Shown here one piece after another: positions 1 through 7,547 of a stretch of 53,206 nucleotides of DNA. The DNA lies in assembly GCA_905200905.1 (NCBI GenBank), contig CAJKMA010000013.1, positions 1-53,206 on the forward strand, read 5' to 3'. Each line of letters starts with the position of its first letter. Position 1 is the first letter of the stretch. The stretch comes from an uncultured Bacillota bacterium (lineage in GTDB: Bacteria; Bacillota; Clostridia; Lachnospirales; Lachnospiraceae). The position numbers and the translations under genes were made by a program. The notes beneath the pieces are model-generated. The model saw nothing but the letters and a program-made list of their open reading frames with translations. It had not been told where the DNA came from and did not search any database.

Positions 1-187
1 TTGCTTACCATGTTTGCGCCCCATGTGGCTACTTTTGTAACTGCTCCTATAATGCAGTTCCATATTTTTTCTGGTGTCTGGGTTACTATTGTCACAATTC
101 CCGTAAGCATGGTATTCATTACCTCTTTGGCTTTGCTTACCATGTTTGCGCCCCATGTGGCTACTTTTGTAACTGCTCCTATAATGC
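1..187. repeat. 132-bp direct repeat in tape measure gene
   Basis: Bases 1-55 recur exactly at 133-187, a period of 132 bp (44 codons), and the following bases are similar but diverged. The repeat keeps the reading frame and encodes a repeated block containing GAVTKVATWGANMVSK. More copies may continue beyond the left edge. Such in-frame duplications in tape measure genes can change tail length. Confidence 0.9.
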
Positions 188-2576
188 TATTCCAGATTTT
201 CTGCGGTAGCTCCTTAACAATGGTAATAACCTTTGTTACAAATTCTGTAATCACGTTGCCGCCTTTTGCCTGCATACGTGCGCCCCACTCGGCTATTTTG
301 TTTATGCCGTCCGCTATTGCTCCCGCAATCTGTCCCGGCAACTCTACCAATTTTCCTATAATGGTACTTACTAACTTTGCTGCTGCATCTGCAATTTTCG
401 GCAGTCCCTCAATCAGTCCCGTTACAACAGCTACGATAATCTGTGGCATTGCTTCAATCAAAAGCGGGATTGCGTTAATAATTCCGTCTACCAGCGCTAC
501 CACAATCTCTGCGGCATTTTCCAGAATGAGCGGGATACCCTCAACCAGCGCATTTATGATAGCCGTTATAATCTGCGGCAATCGTTCGATAATCACGGGC
601 AGCGCTGCTATAATACCGTCTGCAAGCCCAGTTACAAGCTGTATCGCTGCATCAATCAGCATAGGCACATTGTTTACCAGAGTTTCCACGATTGTAAGCA
701 CTGCATCTATCACACTTGGTATCAGCTCCGGCAACGCCTGCCCCAGCCCCTCTGCCAGTCCTGCAATAATCTGTACCGCTCCCTCTGCTATATCTGGTAT
801 CAGTTCTACAATACCGTCAATCAGCGTTGTTACGATTTCTACGGCGCTCTCTGTCAGAGTAGGAATAGCCGTTATAATGCCGTCCACGAAAGACGTTATC
901 ATATCTACGCCAGACTGTACGATTGTAGGCGCACTATTTACAATTCCGTCAGCAAGCCCGGTTACAAGCTCCACGGCAAATGTGGTAATTTGCGGCAGCA
1001 TATCAGAAAGCCCGCTTACCATATTTGCCAGAGCGTCCCCGAAACTCTGCGCCATTTTTCCCATATCTCCGCCCGCTGCGGCTGCGCCCTGCTGCAATTC
1101 ATTTGCAAACTGGCTGAAAATCGGCAACGCCTGCTCTCCGATAGGCATAATAAAGCTGGTCTGCAATATCCTGCCTGCGCCTTTCATAGCCTCGCCGAAT
1201 GTGTCATACTTAACGGCGTTAATCTGCCCCATTGTGTCCGTGGTCTTGCTTATCTGTCCCTCAACGTCCATAAGGGAAGTGCAGGCATCTGCTCCCATAT
1301 CTTCCCACATAGTACCCATAAGCCCTACGCCTGCGGTATACTGTAGGCTTTCGTCGTCGCAATTCTTTAGCGCCTCGCTTATCTGGTTCATTGCCTCTTT
1401 TGCACTGTCGCCCCCGGCTTGGAATTTCCCCACCATTTCGTCTGCGTTCAGCCCCAGACTGGTAAGGTATTCGTTTGCCGTTCCGTCATTCATTCGTATG
1501 CTAAACTCTTTGAAAGCGTCGCCCATTTTGTCAATGCTCCACACGCCCTCATTTGCCCCATTCTGGATAGAGTTAAACATATCCTCGGCGCTTAGCCCTG
1601 CCTGCGCATACTGGTTACTGTATTCGTTGATAACGTCCAGCAAATCCCCATTCTGGTTAAGCCCCTGCTGCGCTCCCTGCGCAATCAGGTTATATGCCTC
1701 GTCGCCGGATATTCCAAACTGCTGCATAAGCTGCGTTGCAGCCCTTGTACTTTCCGCTACGTCCATTTCAAACGTATCACGCAGGGTTAATGCGTTGGTC
1801 GTCATTTTTTCCAGCTCGTCCACTCCCAAATCGCCCGCCTGCTGCTTGACTGTTGCCATAGACGCTGCTATATCTTCAAAGCCCTCGCCATAATTGCCGT
1901 TATAGATATTCTCCATAACCTGCTTATACTGGTCTGCCTCTTCTGTCGCCGTTCCCGTAGATGCGCAAAAATCATTTAACGCCCCTTTCGCCTCGTCCGC
2001 TTGGCTTACCGTATATGCAAGTCCTGCTACTACTGCCGTGCCGATTGCTGCGGCTGCCGTACCTATGACGGTTACGCCTTTTGCCATTGCACCGCCCAGC
2101 CCGCCTAAAATACCGCCCAAACCAGAAAATCTGCCGCCTGCGCTTTCTGCCTGCTGTCCGCTTTCCTCAATTTCCTTACCCATATCGTCTGCGGCTCTTC
2201 CGGCTTTTTCCATATCCGCAGCTGTCTTGTTAAGCTCCTGCTCCGTTTTTACAAGTGCTGTTTTTTGGTAATTTAACTGTGCCTCCAGCTTTTTGCTTTC
2301 CTCGCTGTTTTGTCCCGTTGTTTTCCGGCATTTCTCTAATGCCGCCTCGGTTTCTTTTACTTTTTTTGCCTGCTCTGAATAAACCCTTTGTAATACTTCC
2401 TGCTTTGCTTTCAGAGCCTCTACGCTGTTTGCGTTGTCCTTATATTCAGCCGTTACAAGTTTCATTTCCGAATTAAGCACTTTAAGGGTGCTGTTAATTT
2501 CCTTGCAGGCTGCTTTATACTCTGCCTCGCCGTCAAAACTTAGGCGTGTTTTAATGTTCTGTGTCTTATCAGCCAT
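1..2576 (-). CDS. Phage tail tape measure protein (3' part outside window)
   Basis: The reading frame starts at the ATG at 2576 and stays open to the window edge, giving at least 858 residues without a stop. The N-terminal 120 or so residues are charged and coiled-coil-like. A Gly/Ala-rich hydrophobic stretch follows (GLGGILGGLGG, then a VIGTAAAAIGTAVVAGL-like segment), and then a long array of alpha-helical repeats of the type LVTGLADGI / IPLLIEAMPQII. This composition, the length, and the position after the major tail protein and tail chaperone are typical of siphovirus tape measure proteins, which set tail length and help DNA ejection. The start follows an AGGGGG-type ribosome site. The 3' end holds a 132-bp direct repeat. 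A long open frame on the other strand at 1..1893 is only its shadow. Confidence 0.9.
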   Translation of the reverse strand, partial: MADKTQNIKTRLSFDGEAEYKAACKEINSTLKVLNSEMKLVTAEYKDNANSVEALKAKQEVLQRVYSEQAKKVKETEAALEKCRKTTGQNSEESKKLEAQLNYQKTALVKTEQELNKTAADMEKAGRAADDMGKEIEESGQQAESAGGRFSGLGGILGGLGGAMAKGVTVIGTAAAAIGTAVVAGLAYTVSQADEAKGALNDFCASTGTATEEADQYKQVMENIYNGNYGEGFEDIAASMATVKQQAGDLGVDELEKMTTNALTLRDTFEMDVAESTRAATQLMQQFGISGDEAYNLIAQGAQQGLNQNGDLLDVINEYSNQYAQAGLSAEDMFNSIQNGANEGVWSIDKMGDAFKEFSIRMNDGTANEYLTSLGLNADEMVGKFQAGGDSAKEAMNQISEALKNCDDESLQYTAGVGLMGTMWEDMGADACTSLMDVEGQISKTTDTMGQINAVKYDTFGEAMKGAGRILQTSFIMPIGEQALPIFSQFANELQQGAAAAGGDMGKMAQSFGDALANMVSGLSDMLPQITTFAVELVTGLADGIVNSAPTIVQSGVDMITSFVDGIITAIPTLTESAVEIVTTLIDGIVELIPDIAEGAVQIIAGLAEGLGQALPELIPSVIDAVLTIVETLVNNVPMLIDAAIQLVTGLADGIIAALPVIIERLPQIITAIINALVEGIPLILENAAEIVVALVDGIINAIPLLIEAMPQIIVAVVTGLIEGLPKIADAAAKLVSTIIGKLVELPGQIAGAIADGINKIAEWGARMQAKGGNVITEFVTKVITIVKELPQKIWNSIIGAVTKVATWGANMVSKAKEVMNTMLTGIVTIVTQTPEKIWNCIIGAVTKVATWGANMVS

Positions 2577-2579
2577 AAA

Positions 2580-2768
2580 TTACAGTCCCCCTAAAGCCTT
2601 GTCTATATCGTCCATTTCTTCTGCGGCTGTCGGTTCTGCTACCCGCTCTTGTCGGAAAATGTGCGGGTTATATTCCTTGTGGTACTTAAACAGTGTCACA
2701 ATCTGATACGGCGTTTTTCTCCACGCCTCACGCTCTCTGTACCCCAGTAGTCCGATTGCGATATACAA
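2580..2768 (-). CDS. Tail assembly chaperone, -1 frameshift extension
   Basis: This 62-residue frame begins at a TTG and contains LLYIAIGLLGYREREAWRKT, which resembles the second half of siphovirus tail assembly chaperones (gpT-like). It lies in the -1 frame of the upstream chaperone gene, and the -1 frame is continuously open back to a TGA at 2817-2819. It is therefore probably translated mainly as a fusion through ribosomal frameshifting rather than from its own start. It sits directly before the tape measure gene, the usual place for this pair. The product would bind the tape measure protein during tail assembly. Confidence 0.75.
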   Translation of the reverse strand: MYIAIGLLGYREREAWRKTPYQIVTLFKYHKEYNPHIFRQERVAEPTAAEEMDDIDKALGGL

Positions 2769-2782
2769 AAGCCGTGCAGTAT

Positions 2783-2816
2783 CTAATTTTCCTGCACGGC
2801 TGCCACTTCCCCCGTT
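2783..2816 (-). promoter_or_regulatory. Probable programmed -1 frameshift window
   Basis: The upstream frame ends at TAG 2783-2785, and the -1 frame opens after TGA 2817-2819, so any productive -1 slip must occur in these 34 bases. Within them the minus strand has a G5-AA run (ACG GGG GAA) and a GGAAAAT run just before the TAG. Neither is a perfect X XXY YYZ heptamer, so the exact slip site is uncertain. Confidence 0.6.
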
Positions 2817-3178
2817 TCACTTTCTCCGCTTTCCTCTTCGTCCCCGTTTCCGTCCCCGGCTGTTCCTGCTGCAAAAGATGCAAAAATAGCGTTCTGTACT
2901 TCCCGGATATTCCCTAAATGTATCAGCCTGCCTACCTTGTCCTCGCTTAAAAGCTCTGCGTTTTCGTCCTCTTCTAACAGTCCCTCGTTAATCAGCATAG
3001 TAAGCAACCATTTGGTATCCTTTATCCAGTCCTTGTTATTCTGGTTAAATACCTCTGGCAGCTTGTCATATCCCCCGCACTTGTCCTGCAATTCTTCCAG
3101 TGCATTAAGTGTAAAAAGTAATCTGTACTTTTTCCCTTTCAGTTCCACGGTATAACCGCCGTCATTCATTGCGCTCAT
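2783..3178 (-). CDS. Phage tail assembly chaperone, upstream (gpG-like) frame
   Basis: This 131-residue protein starts MSAMNDGGYTVELKGKKYRL and has a compact alpha-helical middle (LNALEELQDKCGG, LLTMLINEGL). Its acidic, low-complexity tail (GDEEESGESETGE) ends at a TAG at 2783-2785. Size, charge and position between the major tail protein and the tape measure fit the short form of a tail assembly chaperone. The downstream -1 frame supplies the second domain. It acts in the cytoplasm during virion assembly and is not expected in the virion. Confidence 0.75.
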   Translation of the reverse strand: MSAMNDGGYTVELKGKKYRLLFTLNALEELQDKCGGYDKLPEVFNQNNKDWIKDTKWLLTMLINEGLLEEDENAELLSEDKVGRLIHLGNIREVQNAIFASFAAGTAGDGNGDEEESGESETGEVAAVQEN

Positions 3179-3236
3179 GGCATAAAATTAAGGCGCAGCC
3201 TGCGCTACGCCTTTCTCCTTTCCTCATATTCTCTTT

Positions 3237-3800
3237 TTATACTTCTGTCATTTTGGGCGCTGGTTCTGGTACTGTCGTAAACCATGTTGTTGCTGGTTTA
3301 TCTTTTTCTGTTCCCACAAAATCAGCTTTCCATTTTGCATCTTTCTTTCGCTTGTAGAAAGTTGCTGTAATTTCCGGTGTCTGAAATTCGATTTTTTCCC
3401 CTTTTGTCTTGTACTTCTCTCCCGGTACTTCAAATTTGCATTTCAATAACCAGATATATCTGTATCTGCCGCCAGTTTTGGCAGCTCTAAAACCAATAGC
3501 CAGAAACGGCGGTTCGTCATCTCCACCAGCCCACACTACCTTGTTTTCGTCTACCAGCTGCCCCAGTACCTCTGCCAGTGTTTCCGGCGTAAGGTCTTTA
3601 ATCCCCAGTTTTAATGTTCCGTTTATAAATTCTTTTACGCTCTCGCTTAATGCGTCGTCAGCGTACAAGTCTGCCGTTTCTGTTTTTACAGATAAATCTG
3701 CTTCCATTGCCTCTGCCATTTCCTTAGGCGCTCCGTAAGTTTCTGCGCCCTCTGCCTCTGTGCAGACGGCATAGTAAAGGTCTTTTAATCCTAATGTCAT
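3237..3800 (-). CDS. Major tail protein (phi13-like)
   Basis: This 187-residue protein starts MTLGLKDLYYAVCTEAEG and contains GIKDLTPETLAEVLG and a beta-rich second half (GGRYRYIWLLKCKFEVPGE, TPEITATFYKRKKDAKW). That pattern matches phi13-family major tail proteins of Gram-positive siphoviruses, which polymerise into the tail tube. It lies between the head-tail connector genes and the tail chaperone, the expected place. A good ribosome site precedes the ATG at 3800. Confidence 0.85.
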   Translation of the reverse strand: MTLGLKDLYYAVCTEAEGAETYGAPKEMAEAMEADLSVKTETADLYADDALSESVKEFINGTLKLGIKDLTPETLAEVLGQLVDENKVVWAGGDDEPPFLAIGFRAAKTGGRYRYIWLLKCKFEVPGEKYKTKGEKIEFQTPEITATFYKRKKDAKWKADFVGTEKDKPATTWFTTVPEPAPKMTEV

Positions 3801-3807
3801 TATTTTG

Positions 3808-4143
3808 TCACTCCTTTAACAATTCGATTGTTATAGGTACTACCCAGTACCCAGTATCACTTTCTTTGGTTTCCGCATCTACGCTATTTATGTAAGCGCC
3901 TGCTGCCGTCAATACTTCCAGAGTTTTGTTTAGCTGCGCCTCAAAATCTCCCTTATGGAAAAGCGTAACCCTATACAATTCTCTGCCTGCTACTTCTTTA
4001 TCGTCAGCGCTCGCCGCTGCTCCTTTCAACAGCCGCAGAAATGTGTAGTAAGCCGTCGGCTTTTTCTTCCCAGTAAATACGCCTCTTTCCGCTGGCAGTC
4101 CTGCACTTTCTAAAATGCTCTGTAAACTATCCATTTGTTTCAC
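3808..4143 (-). CDS. Putative tail terminator / tail completion protein
   Basis: This 111-residue protein starts MKQMDSLQSILESAGLP and ends GYWVVPITIELLKE. It has the small alpha-beta layout and the aromatic YYTFLRL strand seen in tail terminator and minor tail proteins (gpU or gp17-like). It is placed immediately upstream of the major tail protein and overlaps the previous gene by 17 bp. The call rests mostly on position and size. It could equally be labelled a minor head-tail joining protein. Confidence 0.6.
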   Translation of the reverse strand: MKQMDSLQSILESAGLPAERGVFTGKKKPTAYYTFLRLLKGAAASADDKEVAGRELYRVTLFHKGDFEAQLNKTLEVLTAAGAYINSVDAETKESDTGYWVVPITIELLKE

Positions 4144-4564
4144 GCTCCCATATTTCCAGCTGTGCCTCTACTACTTTCTCCTGTGCTTTCTCATTTGCTA
4201 CAGTCATATAGGGGCGTGCCTGCTGGCTGCTCGTCCCATATTCCGCTACAAAGCCGATAGTTGCATAACGCACATTGCTTTTGTCCCCTTTTCGGTCGTT
4301 TCCGTGCTTTGCCCTGCCATGCGGGTATACCTCTACGTATTTCTCTGTACTTCCACCTTTAACAGCAGTTGCTTTGATTGACTGTATAAAGCCTGCGGTT
4401 TCCTCAATCCCCATAGCCTTTGCCTCTGTCTGCTGTGCCTCTATCAGCACCGCAGCACCAGCCTTTAACATTTTAGGCACTGCCTCTACCGTTGCCTGCT
4501 CCCTATTTCCAAACGCCTCTATGACAGCCTCTAAGCCCACGGTATTAAATTCTCCCACACTCAA
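4127..4564 (-). CDS. HK97 gp10-like head-tail joining protein
   Basis: This 145-residue protein starts MSVGEFNTVGLEAVIEAFGN. It has an N-terminal helix with EAVPKMLKAGAAVLIEAQ, a strand IGFVAEYGTSSQQARPYM, and a closing helix (ANEKAQEKVVEAQLEIWE). The FVAEYGT...ARPYM block is characteristic of the HK97 gp10 family, which acts at the head-tail interface or tail end during maturation. It overlaps both neighbours by about 20 bp, showing translational coupling in the connector block. Confidence 0.8.
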   Translation of the reverse strand: MSVGEFNTVGLEAVIEAFGNREQATVEAVPKMLKAGAAVLIEAQQTEAKAMGIEETAGFIQSIKATAVKGGSTEKYVEVYPHGRAKHGNDRKGDKSNVRYATIGFVAEYGTSSQQARPYMTVANEKAQEKVVEAQLEIWERETNG

Positions 4565-4889
4565 GCCCCTTTTCCTTATATCGCAAGTCCGTTAGCGTAA
4601 GCTCTACCGTGTCGTCGTCAATGTCATACGTCTTAAGCACAAAATAGGCTTTCCCACCCAGTTCTACAGTGTCCTCGCCCTCATAATCTGCCTTATGAAC
4701 ATCACATTTACGCTCTACCACTTTCCCCGTCTGCTGGCTCTTGAAATACTCGTTATAGCCTACTGATTTCATGTTACAAAAAACAGTACGCCTACTTTCT
4801 TCGCCCTGCTCTGCAAAGCCGTTACTGTTTACCCTTTTATCTGGCTCTGTCAGTTTTACAAGCGTTAATTCGTCCACCCATTCTGCCAT
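4545..4889 (-). CDS. Phage head closure / head-tail adaptor protein
   Basis: This 114-residue beta-rich protein starts MAEWVDELTLVKLTEPDKRV. The pattern RRTVFCNMKSVGYNEYFKSQ followed by VELGGKAYFVLKTYDIDDD resembles the SPP1 gp16/HK97 head-closure family, which seals the portal after packaging. The gene follows the connector gene by one base and overlaps the gp10-like gene, so the three connectors are read together. The call rests on layout as much as on sequence. Confidence 0.7.
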   Translation of the reverse strand: MAEWVDELTLVKLTEPDKRVNSNGFAEQGEESRRTVFCNMKSVGYNEYFKSQQTGKVVERKCDVHKADYEGEDTVELGGKAYFVLKTYDIDDDTVELTLTDLRYKEKGLECGRI

Positions 4890-4890
4890 T

Positions 4891-5223
4891 TTATCCCCCG
4901 CTTTCCCCGCCCACGGTGTCCGTTTCGGACACTATCGGCGTGTTGTATTCCTGCGACATAGAAAGCCGCATTTTCAATGTATCGTATGAATTTCTGAATT
5001 TTTCCGCATTGTTGTTATAGCCAAATTCAGCCTTACAGTACAGCGTAACGGCTCTGATTATCAGCCCGTCTTTTTCATCAATCCTATTTACTCCGTCGTT
5101 TGCAAGGTCTGCTTTGCAGGCGGCTATACAGTCGTTAATTTCTTCTGTAATTTTTTCACTTGTGCTGCTGATACGCAGCGCCGCCCGCATCTTCTCTGTT
5201 AATGTTGTGGCATTTGCTGCCAT
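4891..5223 (-). CDS. Head-tail connector, gp6-like
   Basis: This 110-residue, mostly helical protein contains EKMRAALRISSTSEKITEEI, ECKADLANDGV-type spacing (IAACKADLANDGVNRI) and ITRAVTLYCKAEFGY-like text (IIRAVTLYCKAEFGYNN). That helix arrangement is typical of HK97 gp6/DNA-packaging connectors that form a ring below the portal. Its C-terminal tail VSETDTVGGESGG is encoded by a palindrome that recurs near the end of parB. It follows the capsid region as expected. Confidence 0.8.
   Translation of the reverse strand: MAANATTLTEKMRAALRISSTSEKITEEINDCIAACKADLANDGVNRIDEKDGLIIRAVTLYCKAEFGYNNNAEKFRNSYDTLKMRLSMSQEYNTPIVSETDTVGGESGG
4914..4933. repeat. 20-bp palindromic repeat, copy 1
   Basis: The 20-mer CGGTGTCCGTTTCGGACACT is shared exactly with 13208-13227. 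Its core is a perfect 7-bp inverted repeat around TTT (4916-4932). It lies inside the 3' end of the connector gene and encodes VSETDT on the minus strand, as the second copy does in parB. It could be a protein-binding site (for example for ParB) or an RNA hairpin. Confidence 0.85.
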
Positions 5224-5279
5224 ATCCTGCGCCCCGCTTTCTAAAATAAATCTGGGCTACGTTTCCATAGCCCAGATGC

Positions 5280-5678
5280 TTACTCTTTGATTTTTGCAAC
5301 CTTTGCTCTTTCCAGAATTGTTGCACGTTCACGGCTTACGGTAAAAACTTCTCCCGGCTCTTTCACTTCGTTTAGTACCTTGTCTAAGTACATAGCTGTT
5401 ACCTCTACCGTAACCGTTCCGGCTGCCTGCGGTTCGTCGTCCTTTTCCGGCTCTTCCCGCTTGTTTTCCTCGGCATATTCTACCGCCGCCTGCTCCGCTG
5501 CCTCTTTTTCCTCTTCTGTCAGCTCGCTTTCGTCTGGTATCTCTACCTCAACCTCTGCGCAACGTTCCGCAAGTTCTTTGATTGTCCCCTCTGTACTTAC
5601 GCCCAGCTCTTTCGCAAGTTTCTGCAAATCTGCCTTCTTGCATTTTTCCAGCTCTTTAACATCTAAATGCCCTTTCAT
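5280..5678 (-). CDS. HeH/LEM (SAP-like) domain phage structural protein
   Basis: This 132-residue protein starts MKGHLDVKELEKCKKADLQK. The N-terminal 40 residues form a helix-extended-loop-helix like HeH/LEM or Rho-N domains (KKADLQKLAKELGVSTEGTI). A very acidic linker (EEEKEAAEQAAVEYAEENK) and a beta-rich end follow (TVTVEVTAMYLDKVLNEV). Proteins of this kind commonly sit between capsid and connector genes in Gram-positive phages, but their role is not settled and may be capsid-associated. Confidence 0.65.
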   Translation of the reverse strand: MKGHLDVKELEKCKKADLQKLAKELGVSTEGTIKELAERCAEVEVEIPDESELTEEEKEAAEQAAVEYAEENKREEPEKDDEPQAAGTVTVEVTAMYLDKVLNEVKEPGEVFTVSRERATILERAKVAKIKE

Positions 5679-5693
5679 AAATATCCACCTTTC

Positions 5694-6926
5694 TTACGCA
5701 CTTCTCCCCATGCAGATAGTAACAAGGCTATTTTTATCAACTACCTTTCCGTCCACAAGCATAATGCCCTTTGTTACTTTGTCGTCTGTGTCGTTGTCCT
5801 CGTACTTCTTTACGCCCATTGCATAGTTGGTGTTAAGTACATAGTCCTTAAAGTTGAAAAGGAACGCAAACGCTGTATTCTCTGCTGCTCCGGCGCTGTA
5901 TGTGGTCACATAATCGCAGCACACTACCTGTCTGCCCAGCAAAAAGCGCTCCGGCTTTCCTGCAATACCGTAGTTTACTCTGCCGATAGGCTGCCCGTTG
6001 CTGTCGGTCAGTCCGTAATACTGCATGAAAGTGTTTTTACTCATACACCATACTGCCCCGTTTTCGTATGCCTGCGGTAATGCTGCCTCTGCTGCGATTA
6101 AGTCCGCATAAGCAGGTTTTAAGCTGGTAAGTTTCTGCCCCTCTGCTGGTGTTTCGTTTAAAATTCCTTTCGGTTTTCCGTTTCCGTCGCCGCTGATAAT
6201 CGCCTGCTCAAGTGCTTTTGTCATAGCCTCTACAATGTTGTTAATCAGCATAGCCTCAAAAGCACTGATTGCCATTGTGTCAACTTCCAGACTTACCGCA
6301 ACGGCGCAGCGCAGCTTATGATATGCAAAAGTAATCATGCCGTCTTTTGTAGCGGTAAATTTCTGCTTGTCGCTGCTTTTTCCCTCTGCTACCCATGTTG
6401 CAGTAGGCTTAACCGTAGACACCGGGATAGCCACGCCGCCCTTGTATGCAGTTCTGGTTACAAGCGCCAAAATCATTCCCGTACTTTCTAACTTCTGCAC
6501 AATCTGGTTCAGCACCGTTGTGGGAATTGTTGCGCCTACGTCCGTTGTGCTGCTCACTGCATCTGCTCTGTACTCTGCCGGAATAGCTGCACCACGGCAT
6601 ACATAACGCATAAATGCCTTTCTGTATTCCATACTGCCGTACTTGTCGCCGTCGTCGCCCTCTCCGGCTGCACCGCTAAAATTCCTAAGTACTCTCGGTG
6701 CTGCTCCCTCGCCGCCCTGTCCGTCGTCAATCGATTCTCCTGCCGCAATTCTGGCAAGCAGATTATTTCTTCTCTCTGCCTGCTCCAAAATCTGCGTGCG
6801 CTCTTCCTGCAAGTCTGTTACCTCTGTTTCCAGTGCTGTAATTTCCTCTGCGGTCAACTCTGCCGCTCTGGTGTTCAGCTCGTTTCTAATCTGGGCTAAT
6901 CTTGCCTCAATTTCTTTTAATCTCAT
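5694..6926 (-). CDS. Major capsid protein, HK97 family
   Basis: This 410-residue protein has an N-terminal coiled-coil delta/scaffold domain (about residues 1-60: RLKEIEARLAQIRNEL, EVTDLQEERTQIL). The HK97-fold body follows: STTDVGATIPTTVLNQIVQ, a VSLEVDTMAISAFEAMLIN helix, GDGNGKPKGIL, and CDYVTTYS near the end. The delta domain is presumably cleaved by the adjacent protease during prohead maturation. The gene is directly downstream of the protease, the standard order. Confidence 0.95.
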   Translation of the reverse strand: MRLKEIEARLAQIRNELNTRAAELTAEEITALETEVTDLQEERTQILEQAERRNNLLARIAAGESIDDGQGGEGAAPRVLRNFSGAAGEGDDGDKYGSMEYRKAFMRYVCRGAAIPAEYRADAVSSTTDVGATIPTTVLNQIVQKLESTGMILALVTRTAYKGGVAIPVSTVKPTATWVAEGKSSDKQKFTATKDGMITFAYHKLRCAVAVSLEVDTMAISAFEAMLINNIVEAMTKALEQAIISGDGNGKPKGILNETPAEGQKLTSLKPAYADLIAAEAALPQAYENGAVWCMSKNTFMQYYGLTDSNGQPIGRVNYGIAGKPERFLLGRQVVCCDYVTTYSAGAAENTAFAFLFNFKDYVLNTNYAMGVKKYEDNDTDDKVTKGIMLVDGKVVDKNSLVTICMGRSA

Positions 6927-6950
6927 GGTTTCTGTTCTCCTTTTTTTGTG

Positions 6951-7547
6951 TTATAAATTCGCTCTAATCTTTAGTAGTGCTACCCGTCTGTTAAGCAACT
7001 CCTGCCGTTCTGCCTCATAACTCCTATGTGCAAAATTACGGGCGCTTATTTCAGTATCCCCGTTTGCTGGTATGCTCACTGCGGATACGTCATAAACCTT
7101 TTTTATTTTTAAAATTGTCCTTGTACGTGTTACTCTGTCGTATGTTTCCTCTGCCACGGTAAACGCCCATGACATTTTAGTAATCATGCCTGCGTCAATA
7201 TCCTGATATAACCCACGGGCTAAGTCTGTCTTTCCTAAGTCAGCCGCCACTAAAAGCCCTTTATGGTCTGGCACTAAAATAAGCGTCTTATTTGACTGTC
7301 TGGCAAACACTCTGCCTGCATGGTCGTACTGCATAATAACATCACTCATGTCTGCGCCGTCCAGTGCGTGTGCGTCTATCCTTTCGTAAAACTTTGTCCC
7401 GTCCTCAAATTCATAAAGCAGATACGGCTTGTCAAAAGTTGTAGCATATCCCTCTACGTAATACTCTGTGTCTATTCTTTTTGCTGCTGCCTGCGCAGTC
7501 AATGGCGCTGCCAGCGCCCTATATTCCCGCTCTTTCTTAATCGGCAT
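6951..7547 (-). CDS. HK97-family prohead protease
   Basis: This 198-residue serine protease removes the scaffold domain of the capsid protein. The expected catalytic pair is visible: His76 in MQYDHAGRVFAR and Ser126 in MITKMSWAF. The VYDVSAVSIPAN segment that usually carries the third catalytic position is at about 151-162. Its start overlaps the portal gene's end by 11 bp, and it lies between portal and capsid as in HK97. Confidence 0.93.
   Translation of the reverse strand: MPIKKEREYRALAAPLTAQAAAKRIDTEYYVEGYATTFDKPYLLYEFEDGTKFYERIDAHALDGADMSDVIMQYDHAGRVFARQSNKTLILVPDHKGLLVAADLGKTDLARGLYQDIDAGMITKMSWAFTVAEETYDRVTRTRTILKIKKVYDVSAVSIPANGDTEISARNFAHRSYEAERQELLNRRVALLKIRANL

Noticed and set aside
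1..1893. Long plus-strand open frame over the left end
   Set aside because: It is the antisense shadow of the repetitive tape measure gene. Its translation is low-complexity Ser/Ile/Ala-rich and it has no ribosome site or family match.
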